From an uncultured Eubacteriales bacterium (GTDB lineage Bacteria; Bacillota; Clostridia; Christensenellales; Aristaeellaceae): DNA of 64,000 bases. This document shows, one piece after another, positions 1-8,198 of this stretch. Where the stretch lies: the NCBI GenBank assembly GCA_902761755.1, contig CACWLP010000005.1, forward strand, positions 37,352 to 101,351, read 5' to 3'. The number at the start of each line of letters is the position of its first letter. The first letter of the stretch is position 1. Under the pieces are notes generated by a model. The model was not told the origin of the DNA, searched no databases, and saw only the letters and a list, made by a program, of their open reading frames with translations. The position numbers were made by a program, and so were the translations under genes.

Positions 1-1
1 C

Positions 2-118
2 GGCAGCTATATGACGCTCAAGCGCTCCCGCAAGGGCGAAGTATGGCACATGTGCAGCAATGAAAAGTGCCGCCACCGGGTGGAGGTCAAGGGCCCGGAA
101 GGCGGGGAGGAAGCATGA
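2..118 (+). CDS. topA: DNA topoisomerase I, C-terminal end only
   Basis: Only the last 38 codons lie in the window; the gene starts upstream. The visible tail is basic and carries CSNEKC, which looks like part of a terminal zinc-ribbon repeat of bacterial type IA topoisomerase, the enzyme that relaxes negative supercoils. The name also leans on context: topA directly before trmFO is the usual order in Firmicutes. Its TGA overlaps the trmFO start codon (ATGA), so the two are probably translationally coupled. The catalytic domain is not visible, so the call is inferred from the tail and the neighbour. Confidence 0.68.
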   Translation, partial: GSYMTLKRSRKGEVWHMCSNEKCRHRVEVKGPEGGEEA

Positions 119-1413
119 AAATCACCGTGGTGGGCGCGGGGCTGGCGGGCTGCGAGGCCGCCTGGCAGATCGCAGAGCGCGGCGTTCCCGTCGCCCTGAT
201 CGAGCAGAAGCCCCGCGCCATGAGCCCGGCCCATCATTCCCCCCTGTTCGCGGAGCTGGTATGCTCCAATTCCCTGCGGTCCGACAGAACGGTGAACGCC
301 GTGGGGCTGCTGAAGGAAGAAATGCGGCGCCTGGATTCCCTGGTGCTCCGGGCGGCGGACGGGGCGCGGGTGCCCGCCGGGGGCGCCCTGGCAGTGGACC
401 GGGAGCGCTTCTCCGCTTTCATCACCGACGCCCTGCGCAGCCATCCCCTGGTGACGGTGGAGGAAAAAGAAGCCACGCAGATTCCCGACGGCCCCGCCGT
501 GATCGCCACCGGGCCGCTGACCTCGGACGCCATGGCGGCGGCCATTTCCGCGATGCCCGAAGTGCGCACCCTGAATTTTTACGACGCCGCCGCCCCCATC
601 GTCACCGCGGAATCCCTGGATATGAGCAAGGTCTACCGCGCTTCCCGCTACGGCCGGGGAGACGATTACCTGAACTGCCCCCTGTCCGAAGCGGAATACC
701 ACGCCTTTGTGGACGCGCTGCTTTCCGCCGAGACCGCCCCCGTTCACGGCTTTGAGGAAACGAAGGTGTTCGAGGGCTGCATGCCGGTGGAATCCATGGC
801 CAGGCGCGGGCGCATGGTGCTGGCCTTCGGGCCGCTCAAGCCCGTGGGCCTGCCCGATCCCCGCACCGGGCGCGAGCCCTTCGCCGTGGTGCAGCTGCGC
901 CAGGACGACGCCGCCGGAACGCTGTATAACCTGGTGGGGTTCCAGACCCGGCTGAAATTCCCGGAGCAGAAGCGGGTGTTCGGCCTGATCCCGGGCCTTC
1001 AGCACGCGGAATTTGCCCGCTTCGGCGTCATGCACCGCAACACCTTTCTGAACAGCCCCGGCCTGCTGGATCATCACTATCAGATGATCGCCCGGCCCGG
1101 CCTGTACTTCGCCGGGCAGATGACCGGGGTGGAGGGCTATGTGGAATCCGCCGCCAGCGGGCTGGTGGCGGGCGTCTGCGCCGCCTTGCAGCAGCTGGGC
1201 CGGGAAGCGCCCGATTTTCCCCGCGCCACCGCCCTGGGCGCCCTGGCGCATTACGTGGCCGCGGACAACCGGAATTTTCAGCCCATGAACGTCACCTTCG
1301 GCATCATGGAGGGCTGGCCGGACCGGGTGCGGGGCGGCAAGCAGGCCCGATACGAAAAAATCGCCCGGCGGGCGCTGGAAACCGTTGAAATGCTGAAGCA
1401 GCAAATTTACTGA
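115..1413 (+). CDS. trmFO: methylenetetrahydrofolate-tRNA-(uracil-5-)-methyltransferase TrmFO
   Basis: This folate- and FAD-dependent enzyme makes 5-methyluridine at position 54 of the tRNA T-loop. The 432-residue product opens with a dinucleotide-binding motif ([13 protein letters not shown], from residue 4), followed by the family's conserved LVCSNS and a later [16 protein letters not shown] segment; the length is normal for TrmFO. The ATG at 115 is preferred over an upstream in-frame ATG because GGGGAGG precedes it closely and MKITVVGAG is the expected N-terminus. It overlaps topA by 4 nt and precedes hslV by 21 nt. The usual xerC between trmFO and hslV is absent. Confidence 0.96.
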   Translation: MKITVVGAGLAGCEAAWQIAERGVPVALIEQKPRAMSPAHHSPLFAELVCSNSLRSDRTVNAVGLLKEEMRRLDSLVLRAADGARVPAGGALAVDRERFSAFITDALRSHPLVTVEEKEATQIPDGPAVIATGPLTSDAMAAAISAMPEVRTLNFYDAAAPIVTAESLDMSKVYRASRYGRGDDYLNCPLSEAEYHAFVDALLSAETAPVHGFEETKVFEGCMPVESMARRGRMVLAFGPLKPVGLPDPRTGREPFAVVQLRQDDAAGTLYNLVGFQTRLKFPEQKRVFGLIPGLQHAEFARFGVMHRNTFLNSPGLLDHHYQMIARPGLYFAGQMTGVEGYVESAASGLVAGVCAALQQLGREAPDFPRATALGALAHYVAADNRNFQPMNVTFGIMEGWPDRVRGGKQARYEKIARRALETVEMLKQQIY

Positions 1414-1434
1414 ACCGATACGGAGGATACGCAA

Positions 1435-1968
1435 ATGACCATGAAGGGAACCACCATCTGCGCCGTCAAAAAGGACGGCCACATCGCCATCGCCGGGGAC
1501 GGCCAGGTGACCATGGGCGAGCACACCGTTTTCAAGGCCACCGCGAAAAAGGTGCGCCGGATCTACAACGATTCGGTGGTAACGGGCTTCGCCGGGTCCG
1601 TGGCGGACGCGTTCACCCTGTGCGAACGGTTTGAGGACAAGCTGACCCAGTGCGGCGGCAACCTGGAGCGCGCCGCCGTGATGCTGGCCCAGGACTGGCG
1701 GGGCGACAAGGGGCTGCGCCAGCTGGAAGCCATGCTGATCGTGGCGGACAAAAACAGCATGCTGATCGTCAGCGGCACCGGCGAGGTCATCGACCCGGAC
1801 GACGGCGTGGCGGCCATCGGCTCCGGCGGCAATTACGCCCTGGCCGCGGCCCGGGCCCTTGTGCAGAACACCGGCCTGTCCGCCAGGGAGATCGCGGAAA
1901 AGGCGCTGCACATCGCCGCCTCCATCTGCGTTTACACCAACGACAACATCATCGTGGAGGAGGTGTGA
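1435..1968 (+). CDS. hslV: ATP-dependent protease proteolytic subunit HslV (ClpQ)
   Basis: HslV is the threonine-protease core of the two-component HslUV proteasome-like protease in the cytoplasm. The 177-residue product has a very short propeptide (MTMKG) before TTICAV, where the first Thr becomes the catalytic N-terminus. GDGQVTMG and the [14 protein letters not shown] block are family hallmarks. GGAGG lies 8 nt upstream of the ATG. It is followed after 3 nt by hslU, so the two subunits are co-translated; the hslU ribosome-binding site lies in the last hslV codons. Confidence 0.97.
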   Translation: MTMKGTTICAVKKDGHIAIAGDGQVTMGEHTVFKATAKKVRRIYNDSVVTGFAGSVADAFTLCERFEDKLTQCGGNLERAAVMLAQDWRGDKGLRQLEAMLIVADKNSMLIVSGTGEVIDPDDGVAAIGSGGNYALAAARALVQNTGLSAREIAEKALHIAASICVYTNDNIIVEEV

Positions 1969-1971
1969 TCC

Positions 1972-3375
1972 ATGAGTGAAATGAAAGCCCTGCAATCGGC
2001 CAAGCACGCCGAGCTCACCCCCCGGGAAGTGGTGCGGGAGCTGGACCGCTACATCATCGGCCAGGACGAAGCCAAGCGCGCCGTGGCCATCGCCCTGCGC
2101 AACCGTTACCGCCGCAGCCAGCTGCCGGAAAAGATGCGGGAGGAGATCTATCCCAAAAATATCCTGATGATCGGCCCCACGGGCTGCGGAAAGACCGAGA
2201 TCGCCCGCCGCCTGGCCAAACTGGTGAACGCCCCCTTTATCAAGGTGGAAGCCACGAAATTCACGGAGGTCGGCTACGTGGGCCGGGACGTGGAATCCAT
2301 CATCCGGGATTTGATGGAAAACGCCGTGCGCATGGTGAAGGACGAGCACGCCGCCCGGGTGCGCACCCGCGCCCAGGTGCTGGCCGAGGACCGGCTGGTG
2401 TCGCTGCTGATCCATCCGGCCAAGAAAACCAATCCGAACGCGAACCCCCTGGATTTCATCCTGGGCAAGAAAACCGAGCCCGAACCCTCCGAGGAAGAAA
2501 AAATCGAGATCAGCCGCCGCCGCGAGGAGGTGCGGCAGCAGCTGCGCTCCGGCGCGCTGGAAAACCATGAGATCGAGGTGGAGGTGGAGGAGGCCGCGCC
2601 GCAGTTGGAGGTGGGCGGCGCGTCCATCAGCATCGGGGATATGATGGGGGGCCTCATGCCCAAGCGCAAAAAGATGCGGCATGTGAAGATCAAGGAAGCC
2701 CGGGAGATCCTGACCCAGGAGGAATCCCAAAAGCTCATCGACGAGGACGCGGTCAAGGAGGAAGCCCTCCGGCGCTGCGAGCAAAGCGGCATCGTGTTCC
2801 TGGACGAGATCGACAAGATCGCCGGCCGGGGCGGCTCGGGCCACGGCCCGGACGTGAGCCGGGAAGGCGTGCAGCGGGATATCCTGCCCATCGTGGAGGG
2901 CAGCACCGTCAATACCAAGTACGGCCCCGTCCGCACGGATTTCATGCTGTTCATCGGCGCCGGCGCCTTCCACGTGGCGAAGGTGACGGATCTGATCCCC
3001 GAACTGCAGGGCCGCTTCCCCGTGCATGTGAACCTGAAATCCCTCACCCAGGAGGATTTCGTGGCCATCCTGACGAAAACGGACAACGCCGTTACCCGCC
3101 AGTACGCCGCGCTCCTGGAGGTGGACAAGGTGCACCTGACCTTCGAGGAGGACGCCCTGAAGGAGATCGCCCGCATCGCCATGCTCTCCAACGAGGCCGG
3201 CGAGGACATCGGCGCCCGGCGGCTCCACGCGGTGTTTGAGGAGCTGCTGGAGGACGTTTCCTTCAACGCCGGCGGCGACAGCATGCCCGACGTGTACCTG
3301 GCCATCACCGCCGATTACGTGAAAGAGCATCTCAAGGCCGCGAAAGAACTGGATATGCGCCGGTACATTCTGTAA
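1972..3375 (+). CDS. hslU: ATP-dependent protease ATPase subunit HslU (ClpY)
   Basis: HslU is the AAA+ unfoldase that feeds substrates to HslV. The 467-residue product has the N-terminal IIGQDEAKRAVAIALRNR signature, Walker A GPTGCGKT near residue 65, a charged intermediate I-domain at about 130-240, Walker B IVFLDEIDKIA, and a C-terminal end in RRYIL that fits the tail that docks into HslV. Length and order are normal. GGAGG sits 8 nt before the ATG inside hslV. In many Firmicutes codY follows; here cmk follows after 16 nt. Confidence 0.97.
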   Translation: MSEMKALQSAKHAELTPREVVRELDRYIIGQDEAKRAVAIALRNRYRRSQLPEKMREEIYPKNILMIGPTGCGKTEIARRLAKLVNAPFIKVEATKFTEVGYVGRDVESIIRDLMENAVRMVKDEHAARVRTRAQVLAEDRLVSLLIHPAKKTNPNANPLDFILGKKTEPEPSEEEKIEISRRREEVRQQLRSGALENHEIEVEVEEAAPQLEVGGASISIGDMMGGLMPKRKKMRHVKIKEAREILTQEESQKLIDEDAVKEEALRRCEQSGIVFLDEIDKIAGRGGSGHGPDVSREGVQRDILPIVEGSTVNTKYGPVRTDFMLFIGAGAFHVAKVTDLIPELQGRFPVHVNLKSLTQEDFVAILTKTDNAVTRQYAALLEVDKVHLTFEEDALKEIARIAMLSNEAGEDIGARRLHAVFEELLEDVSFNAGGDSMPDVYLAITADYVKEHLKAAKELDMRRYIL

Positions 3376-3391
3376 AAGAGGGGGGTTATCC

Positions 3392-4063
3392 ATGCCATTG
3401 ACCATCGCCATCGACGGGCCCGTGGGCGCGGGCAAATCCACCATCTCCGACGTGGTGGCAAAACGCCTGGGCATCCTGCATCTGGATACCGGCGCCATGT
3501 ACCGGGCCGTAGGGCTGTACATGCTGGATCACCAGGTGGACATCCGGGATGAAAAGGCCGTTTCCGGCCTGTGCGAACAGGGCTTAGTGCAGGTGGACGC
3601 CCGGTATGAGGGCGACGCCCAGCGCACGCTGCTCAACGGAGAGGACGTAACATCCCGCCTCCGCACCCAGGAAGTGGGCGGCGCGGCGTCGGCGGTATCC
3701 CGCTATCCGGCGGTGCGCCGCATGCTGGTGCGCCGGCAGCAGGAAATGGCCCGGCAGCAGCCCATGCTGCTGGACGGCCGGGACATCGGCACCGTGGTGC
3801 TCAAAGACGCCACGGTAAAAATCTACCTCACCGCCTCCCCCGAAGCCCGGGCGAAGCGCCGCATGCTGCAGCTGCGGGAAAAAGGCGATCAGACGCCGTT
3901 TGAGGAGATCCTGGAGGAGGTCAACGCCCGGGACTGGCAGGATATGCACCGGGAAACCGATCCCCTGCGCCAGGCGGAGGACGCCGTGCTGGTGGATTCC
4001 TCCGATCTGGACTTTGACGAAACGGTGAACGCCATTCTTTCCTTGGTGGAGGCAAAGCAATGA
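3392..4063 (+). CDS. cmk: cytidylate kinase
   Basis: Cmk phosphorylates CMP and dCMP with ATP in pyrimidine nucleotide metabolism. The 223-residue product starts with the P-loop GPVGAGKST, followed by LDTGAMYRA for CMP binding, GRDIGTVV, and the LID-like RAKRRMLQL segment. Length is typical. A G-rich Shine-Dalgarno (GAGGGGGG) precedes the ATG. The stop overlaps the next gene's start by 4 nt (ATGA), a cmk-plsC pairing often seen in Clostridia. Confidence 0.96.
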   Translation: MPLTIAIDGPVGAGKSTISDVVAKRLGILHLDTGAMYRAVGLYMLDHQVDIRDEKAVSGLCEQGLVQVDARYEGDAQRTLLNGEDVTSRLRTQEVGGAASAVSRYPAVRRMLVRRQQEMARQQPMLLDGRDIGTVVLKDATVKIYLTASPEARAKRRMLQLREKGDQTPFEEILEEVNARDWQDMHRETDPLRQAEDAVLVDSSDLDFDETVNAILSLVEAKQ

Positions 4064-4722
4064 GCACAGCGGAAAACAAGAAAACGGAAAAAAAGCCCGT
4101 GGCCCCCGATAAGGAGCGCACGTTCCTCTATACCGGGGCGCGCTTACTGGCGGCGGTATTGTTCGACGTGCTGTTCCCCCTGCGGTATCACAATAAAGAG
4201 CGCTATCAGCTCGACGCGCCCTTCATCGCCATGTCCAACCATCAAACCTGGCTGGACCCCCTGATCCTGGCCAAGCCCTGCAAAAAGTACGAGCTGCGGT
4301 TCGTGGGCAAAAAGGAACTGGTGAAGAACAGATTCGCCAAATGGGTGCTGGGCAAAATGCACATGATCACCGTGGACCGGCACCATACCGATATGGCCGC
4401 CATGCGCCAGATCAGCCGGGTGCTCAAGGACGGCTACGTGCTGGGCATCTTCCCCGAGGGCACCCGCCATCTGCCGGATCTGATGAGCGAGATCGAATCC
4501 GGCACCGCCTTCATGGCCCTGCGGGCCAACGTGCCGCTGCTGCCGGTGTTCATCGACGGGAAGCCCAAATTCCTGCGCCGGCGCCACGTGTACGTGGGCG
4601 AGCCCATCGATATTTCCGATCTAAGGGAACAGGGCTACGACGCCGCGGTGGTGGAGCAGGTGAACGAGCGCATCCGCTCCACCTTCCTGGACATGCGCGC
4701 CCGGGCCCACGGTGAAAAATAA
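4060..4722 (+). CDS. plsC: 1-acyl-sn-glycerol-3-phosphate acyltransferase
   Basis: This membrane-associated enzyme acylates lysophosphatidic acid to phosphatidic acid in phospholipid synthesis. The 220-residue product has the acyltransferase motif NHQTWLDP (NHx4D, near residue 61), the substrate motif FPEGTRH near residue 138, and a hydrophobic stretch before the catalytic motif. The highly charged N-terminus (KKTEKKP) is a lineage-specific extension. It overlaps cmk by 4 nt and lies 10 nt before the acetyltransferase gene. Acyl-chain specificity cannot be read from sequence. Confidence 0.9.
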   Translation: MSTAENKKTEKKPVAPDKERTFLYTGARLLAAVLFDVLFPLRYHNKERYQLDAPFIAMSNHQTWLDPLILAKPCKKYELRFVGKKELVKNRFAKWVLGKMHMITVDRHHTDMAAMRQISRVLKDGYVLGIFPEGTRHLPDLMSEIESGTAFMALRANVPLLPVFIDGKPKFLRRRHVYVGEPIDISDLREQGYDAAVVEQVNERIRSTFLDMRARAHGEK

Positions 4723-4732
4723 AGGAGGCCCC

Positions 4733-5209
4733 ATGGCTTATTCGATCCGCCGGGCAGCTCAAACCGATATCCCCCGGCTGCTGGAGCTGCTCACCCAGGT
4801 GGACATGGTGCACCATCGGGGCCGGCCCGATCTGTTCCGCGGCCCGGCCACCAAGTATTCCGCCGCGGAGCTGGAAGGCTTGCTCCGGGACGGCGCCCGC
4901 GCGGTCTTCGTCTGCACGGAGGAGGACAGCCGAGTGCTGGGCCACGCCTTCTGCGAATTCCGTCAGATCACGGATTCCGCGGTGCTTGCCCCCGTGCGCA
5001 CCCTGTATATCGACGACATCTGCGTGGACGAAGCCTGCCGCGGCCGGGGCGTGGGCAAGGCGCTGTACGAGCGCGTCCTGGCTTTCGCCCGGGAAACGGG
5101 CTGCCATAACGTGACGCTGAACGTATGGGCCTTCAACGAAGGTGCCCTGCGCTTCTACGAATCCTGCGGCATGAAGCCCCAGAAGATCGGCATGGAGACG
5201 GTTTTATAA
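4733..5209 (+). CDS. GNAT family N-acetyltransferase
   Basis: This is a 158-residue Gcn5-related acetyltransferase. The acetyl-CoA loop is ACRGRGVGKALYE (motif A), and the C-terminal LNVWAFNEGALRFYESCGM is the typical motif B region. A strong AAAGGAGG sits just before the ATG at 4733, so this start is preferred over an in-frame ATG 21 nt upstream inside plsC. The gene closes the housekeeping operon and is followed by a strong hairpin and a terminator. The substrate is unknown; such enzymes act on protein N-termini, small amines or antibiotics. Confidence 0.88.
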   Translation: MAYSIRRAAQTDIPRLLELLTQVDMVHHRGRPDLFRGPATKYSAAELEGLLRDGARAVFVCTEEDSRVLGHAFCEFRQITDSAVLAPVRTLYIDDICVDEACRGRGVGKALYERVLAFARETGCHNVTLNVWAFNEGALRFYESCGMKPQKIGMETVL

Positions 5210-5221
5210 AATTTTTAATGT

Positions 5222-5261
5222 GGGGGGAACCGCTCTTTGGAACCAAAGAGCGGTTCCCCCC
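5222..5261. repeat. 19-bp perfect inverted repeat, 2-nt loop
   Basis: The arms GGGGGGAACCGCTCTTTGG (5222-5240) and their exact complement (5243-5261) are separated by AA. It lies 12 nt after the acetyltransferase stop and directly before a canonical terminator. A perfect 19-bp stem in which both arms read the same on either strand looks more like a palindromic repeat unit than a simple terminator. Confidence 0.8.
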
Positions 5262-5263
5262 AC

Positions 5264-5300
5264 GCCCCCTTCCGAGAAAGCATTCTGGGAGGGGCTTTTT
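5264..5300 (+). terminator. Rho-independent terminator of the topA-GNAT operon
   Basis: GCCCC, TTCC and AGAA pair with TTCT, GGGA and GGGGC around an AGCA loop (13 pairs, two single-base bulges, one G-T wobble), followed by TTTTT. The position behind the last gene of the operon fits. Confidence 0.75.
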
Positions 5301-5514
5301 ATGGGATCATACTGATTTTCGTCGAAGAGTTTCTTCGTAAAGGATGAAATGAGAGCAAAAAGTCGTTTCCGGGCGGGCCAGCTACGCTGGGCGGGCTGTG
5401 CGCAAAGCGCACAGCAAAAAGCCGGGCAGCATCTGCCGTCCGGCTTTTCTTTGCCCGGAAACTCGCTTGGCGTGTTTCAGGGCTGCGTAAAGCCCTGACG
5501 TTTCTCCCTCCGCC
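5301..5514. other. gene-free spacer with a nested hairpin array
   Basis: This convergent gap holds a multi-arm structure. An outer stem TTTCCGGGC/GCCCGGAAA (5366-5374 with 5453-5461) encloses three hairpins: CCAGC-tac-GCTGG (5378-5390), GCTGTGCGC-aaa-GCGCACAGC (5395-5415) and AAAAGCCGG/CCGGCTTTT (5417-5448). A further CAGGGCT/AGCCCTG hairpin lies just after the phosphoribosyltransferase stop, at about 5479-5500. The third internal hairpin with flanking A and T runs could terminate transcription in both directions. I see no open reading frame with a ribosome-binding site. Confidence 0.6.
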
Positions 5515-6075
5515 TCAGGCTTTTTCCGTTCCGTCGGGGTTGAACAGGGGCAGCTTCTCCAGGTAGATGATATCGTCCCGTTCGGTGGCGTCGCCCTCGG
5601 CCAGGATGGCCATTTTGCCCACGATGTTGCCCCCCGCCTGCTTCACCAACTCCTCCACGGCCCGGAGGGATTCGCCGGTGGAGATCACGTCGTCCACGAT
5701 CAGCACCCGGCGGCCGCGCATGAAGTCCGCGTCCTCCTGGTCGATGCACAGGGTTTGCTCCTTGGCGGTGGTGATGGAATTCACCTTCACGGTGAACACG
5801 TTCTTCATATACAGTTTGGGCACCTTCCGGGCGATCAGATACCGGTTGGTGCCGGCCTGGCGGGCCATTTCATACGCCAGGGGGATGCCCTTCGCCTCGG
5901 CGGTGATCAGGATATCGTATTCCGGCGCCTTTTTCAGCAGCTCCCGGGCGCAGGCTTCCGTCAGCTCCACGTCCCCGAAGATCACGAACCCGGCGATATA
6001 CAGGTTTTCATTCACCGGGCACAGAGTCAGCTCTCTCGTCAGCCCCGCCACATGCAAAGGATACGTCATGCTCAT
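5515..6075 (-). CDS. purine-type phosphoribosyltransferase family protein
   Basis: The product (186 residues from the ATG at 6075) is a type I phosphoribosyltransferase. The PRPP loop is VLIVDDVISTGES near residue 127, and TAEAKGIPLAYEMA resembles adenine/xanthine phosphoribosyltransferases and the effector domain of PurR. The likely role is purine salvage, adding PRPP to a free base; the base is not certain. The start is unclear: ATG at 6075 or 6069, both with a weak purine-rich leader (GAAAGAAG). It is the last gene of a three-gene minus-strand cluster and has a dyad directly upstream. Confidence 0.78.
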   Translation of the reverse strand: MSMTYPLHVAGLTRELTLCPVNENLYIAGFVIFGDVELTEACARELLKKAPEYDILITAEAKGIPLAYEMARQAGTNRYLIARKVPKLYMKNVFTVKVNSITTAKEQTLCIDQEDADFMRGRRVLIVDDVISTGESLRAVEELVKQAGGNIVGKMAILAEGDATERDDIIYLEKLPLFNPDGTEKA

Positions 6076-6103
6076 TGCTTCTCGCTTCTTTCCCAATTTT
6101 ATT

Positions 6104-6118
6104 GTAACAGCTTGTTAC
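6104..6118. promoter_or_regulatory. 6-bp dyad upstream of the phosphoribosyltransferase
   Basis: GTAACA and TGTTAC are separated by GCT, about 30 nt before the start codon and in the 51-nt gap after the Lgt-like gene. It could be an operator or a small RNA hairpin. No protein is suggested by the sequence. Confidence 0.35.
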
Positions 6119-6126
6119 CATTCATT

Positions 6127-7110
6127 TTAACAGGCCGGCGCCTGTTTTGTCAACTTGTTCCCCCGGGACAGCACCATCCGCCCCGCCGCGATGCCGAAGG
6201 CGACGCTGCACAGCGCCATCACCAGGTAAATGGCCCACACCGGCATCCAGGTCAGGATCTTGCCGTCCGCGGCGAATTCCAGGGCGATCACCGCCCCGGC
6301 GCACAGCAGCGCCACGGCCCAGCACACGATGATCCCCGTCCTTCCCATGCCGGGGTTATGCTGTTTCTTTGCCCATCGCACCGTGGCGGCGATCATCAGC
6401 CCGGCGATCACCAGGGCGGAGAGCAGCTGCGCCACGCGGATAAAGAAGATCAGCCGCAGGTATTCGTCCCGCCGCAGCCCTTCCAGGGTGATCTGGGCGG
6501 CGCAGTACAGGATCAGGAACAGCTTCGCCTTTTCGCCGCCGGTGCGCCGGCTGGTCAACAGGATCACCAGCATCATCAGCGCCCACAGCCCCTCCAGCAC
6601 GAAAATGGCCCAGTACCATTCCTCATACTCGTTGACCACCGCGAAGGGAAAGCGCATGAAGGTTTCGTCCAGCACGTCCAGGCCGTATCCGTCGCCGCTC
6701 AGGTATTCCGCAAAGCGGCACAGGGCGATGGTCAGCGCCGCGGGGGCGGCCATGGCGTCCAGCACCGATCCGGTTTTCTGCCGGGTGAGCCGGGCGGTGA
6801 GCCACCCCGCCAGGGCGCAGCCGGCCACGGCGCCCAGCAGCATGAATTCCCCTTCCCCGGGCCGGAGCACGTTTTCCAGCCCGATCTCCAGGTAATGCCG
6901 GATGCGCACCAGGCAATAGCCCAGCCGCGCGGCCCGGGGGCCCAGCAGCAGGCAGAACGCCGCGCACAGCGCCGCAGTGCCGCCCTTGAGGCCGTCCCGG
7001 CGGCACACCAGCGCCAGCGCCGCAATCCCCATAACCAGGGCCAGCGCCACGCTCAGGGCGTAGGGCGTCACCTGCAGGCCAAACAGTTCAAACATCGGTT
7101 CGTTGTTCAT
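6127..7110 (-). CDS. divergent prolipoprotein diacylglyceryl transferase (Lgt)-like membrane protein
   Basis: This polytopic membrane protein (327 residues, about seven hydrophobic segments) resembles Lgt, which attaches diacylglycerol to lipobox cysteines. The Lgt fold shows in LLGAVAGCALAGWLTAR (cf. HGGLLG), CRFAEYLSGD (cf. GRLGNFINGE) and LEGLRRDEYL. However, the HGG histidine and the Asn of the RxGN motif are replaced, so it may not be a working lipoprotein transferase. The start at 7110 is chosen because GGAG lies 6 nt upstream; the ATG at 7116 abuts GGAG. It follows the phosphodiester glycosidase gene by 11 nt. Confidence 0.62.
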   Translation of the reverse strand: MNNEPMFELFGLQVTPYALSVALALVMGIAALALVCRRDGLKGGTAALCAAFCLLLGPRAARLGYCLVRIRHYLEIGLENVLRPGEGEFMLLGAVAGCALAGWLTARLTRQKTGSVLDAMAAPAALTIALCRFAEYLSGDGYGLDVLDETFMRFPFAVVNEYEEWYWAIFVLEGLWALMMLVILLTSRRTGGEKAKLFLILYCAAQITLEGLRRDEYLRLIFFIRVAQLLSALVIAGLMIAATVRWAKKQHNPGMGRTGIIVCWAVALLCAGAVIALEFAADGKILTWMPVWAIYLVMALCSVAFGIAAGRMVLSRGNKLTKQAPAC

Positions 7111-7121
7111 GGGCATCTCCG

Positions 7122-8057
7122 TTATTCCACATACGCGCTGGCAAAGAACAGGATATCCCGGATAGGCCTGTTTTTATTGGTATCCTTTTCCATGGCGTTG
7201 ATTTTCACATGGCTGAAATTCTTTTTCCCGGAGGTTTCTCTCTGGAGGAACACCATCTGCGCCGAGGAGCCGCCGTCCAGGGTGTAGGCGTTCTGCACGC
7301 CCTCGAAGGAGGCCACCAGCTGGGAAAACTCATCCAGCGTCATGCCCTTGGAGCCGGGATCGTCCGGCCCTTCGCAGCAGACGCACAGGTATTCCAGCTT
7401 GCCTACCTGGGCCACGCACATGCGCTGGGTCTTTTTGTTGGGGCCATCGTCCATGTTCTGGTATTCGGTGCGGCGCACCCCGTTGATCACCAGGCCGGGG
7501 CCGAAGGTATAGGCGTTCATCACTTTGCCCTCAAAGGCGTCCACGTCCGCGGGCTTCGCGGCGGGCAGGATGGTGAAATCCCCCTGATCGTCGATGATGA
7601 GGATATCCGGCATCCGGTCGTCCACCAGGGGCTTGATGTTCCGGCGGTATTCCACGCCCTGGCGCACCACGAAGCCGATGGGCGTGTTGCTGCCCAGGCG
7701 GCGCTCGCAGAAATCCCCGTCGATGGCCAGCACGGCGTTCACGCGCCCCGCCATGATGTAGCCCGGCTTCGTCACCGTGCTGTAAAAATCGTCCAGCACG
7801 TAGGACCGGATCTGGGTGGCGTTGGCGATTTTAATATGCGCCGCGAAGTATTTGGAATCAAACATTTTCCCCGTTTCGATGCGGACGGAGATCGAAGGGT
7901 CCTCATACGTCATCTCGTCCACCAGGCCGTCCTTGCGCGGCTCCGGGCATTTGATCACGTCCGGCGCGATTTCAATGATGTCCGCCAGCGCCGCGGCGGG
8001 CAGAAGCAGGGCCGCAATCAGCGTCAGGCTCAGCATGATCCGCAGGGCATTTTTCAT
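7122..8057 (-). CDS. secreted phosphodiester glycosidase family (NAGPA-domain) protein
   Basis: This 311-residue exported protein has a signal peptide ending in ALA at residues 23-25 and a NAGPA-type domain, the family of the uncovering enzyme that removes GlcNAc from phosphodiester-linked sugars. The diagnostic C-terminal part is NAYTLDGGSSAQMVF followed by RPIRDILFF. VLAIDGDF is also typical. The bacterial relatives are thought to act on envelope or exopolysaccharide phosphodiesters; the substrate here is unknown. It heads a minus-strand cluster behind a near-perfect promoter, divergent from the phosphatase gene. Confidence 0.85.
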   Translation of the reverse strand: MKNALRIMLSLTLIAALLLPAAALADIIEIAPDVIKCPEPRKDGLVDEMTYEDPSISVRIETGKMFDSKYFAAHIKIANATQIRSYVLDDFYSTVTKPGYIMAGRVNAVLAIDGDFCERRLGSNTPIGFVVRQGVEYRRNIKPLVDDRMPDILIIDDQGDFTILPAAKPADVDAFEGKVMNAYTFGPGLVINGVRRTEYQNMDDGPNKKTQRMCVAQVGKLEYLCVCCEGPDDPGSKGMTLDEFSQLVASFEGVQNAYTLDGGSSAQMVFLQRETSGKKNFSHVKINAMEKDTNKNRPIRDILFFASAYVE

Positions 8058-8098
8058 CGGTACGCCTCCTTGTTCCAGGCGCTCGGGCGCCTTTTGAT

Positions 8099-8127
8099 AT
8101 TATATCGGTTACGGCCGAAGATGTCAA
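8099..8127 (-). promoter_or_regulatory. sigma-A promoter of the phosphodiester glycosidase cluster
   Basis: On the minus strand TTGACA (8127-8122), a 17-bp spacer and TATAAT (8104-8099) match consensus exactly. A GGCGC-tcgg-GCGCC hairpin lies in the short leader. Confidence 0.85.
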
Positions 8128-8138
8128 TTCCCCGGGGC

Positions 8139-8167
8139 TTGTCCCGCCGGGGCAAACCTGATATAAT
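8139..8167 (+). promoter_or_regulatory. sigma-A promoter of the phosphoesterase-argH operon
   Basis: TTGTCC (8139-8144), a 17-bp spacer and TATAAT (8162-8167) precede the ATG by about 30 nt. The two divergent -35 boxes are only 11 bp apart, so the two polymerases probably compete. Confidence 0.8.
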
Positions 8168-8198
8168 AGCACCGTATCAACGAAGCGGGGAGGTCCTT

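Noticed and set aside
7-3522. A very long open frame on the minus strand across trmFO-hslU
   Set aside because: It is antisense to four well-identified genes, is rich in His, Gly and Gln from the high-GC third-position pattern, has no ribosome-binding site, and matches no family.
5281-5340. A third, degenerate copy of the 240-bp element (shared GGGGC-TTTTATG-GATCA-like words)
   Set aside because: Only a few short words agree and the hairpin order is different, so the resemblance is not above chance for GC-rich gaps.
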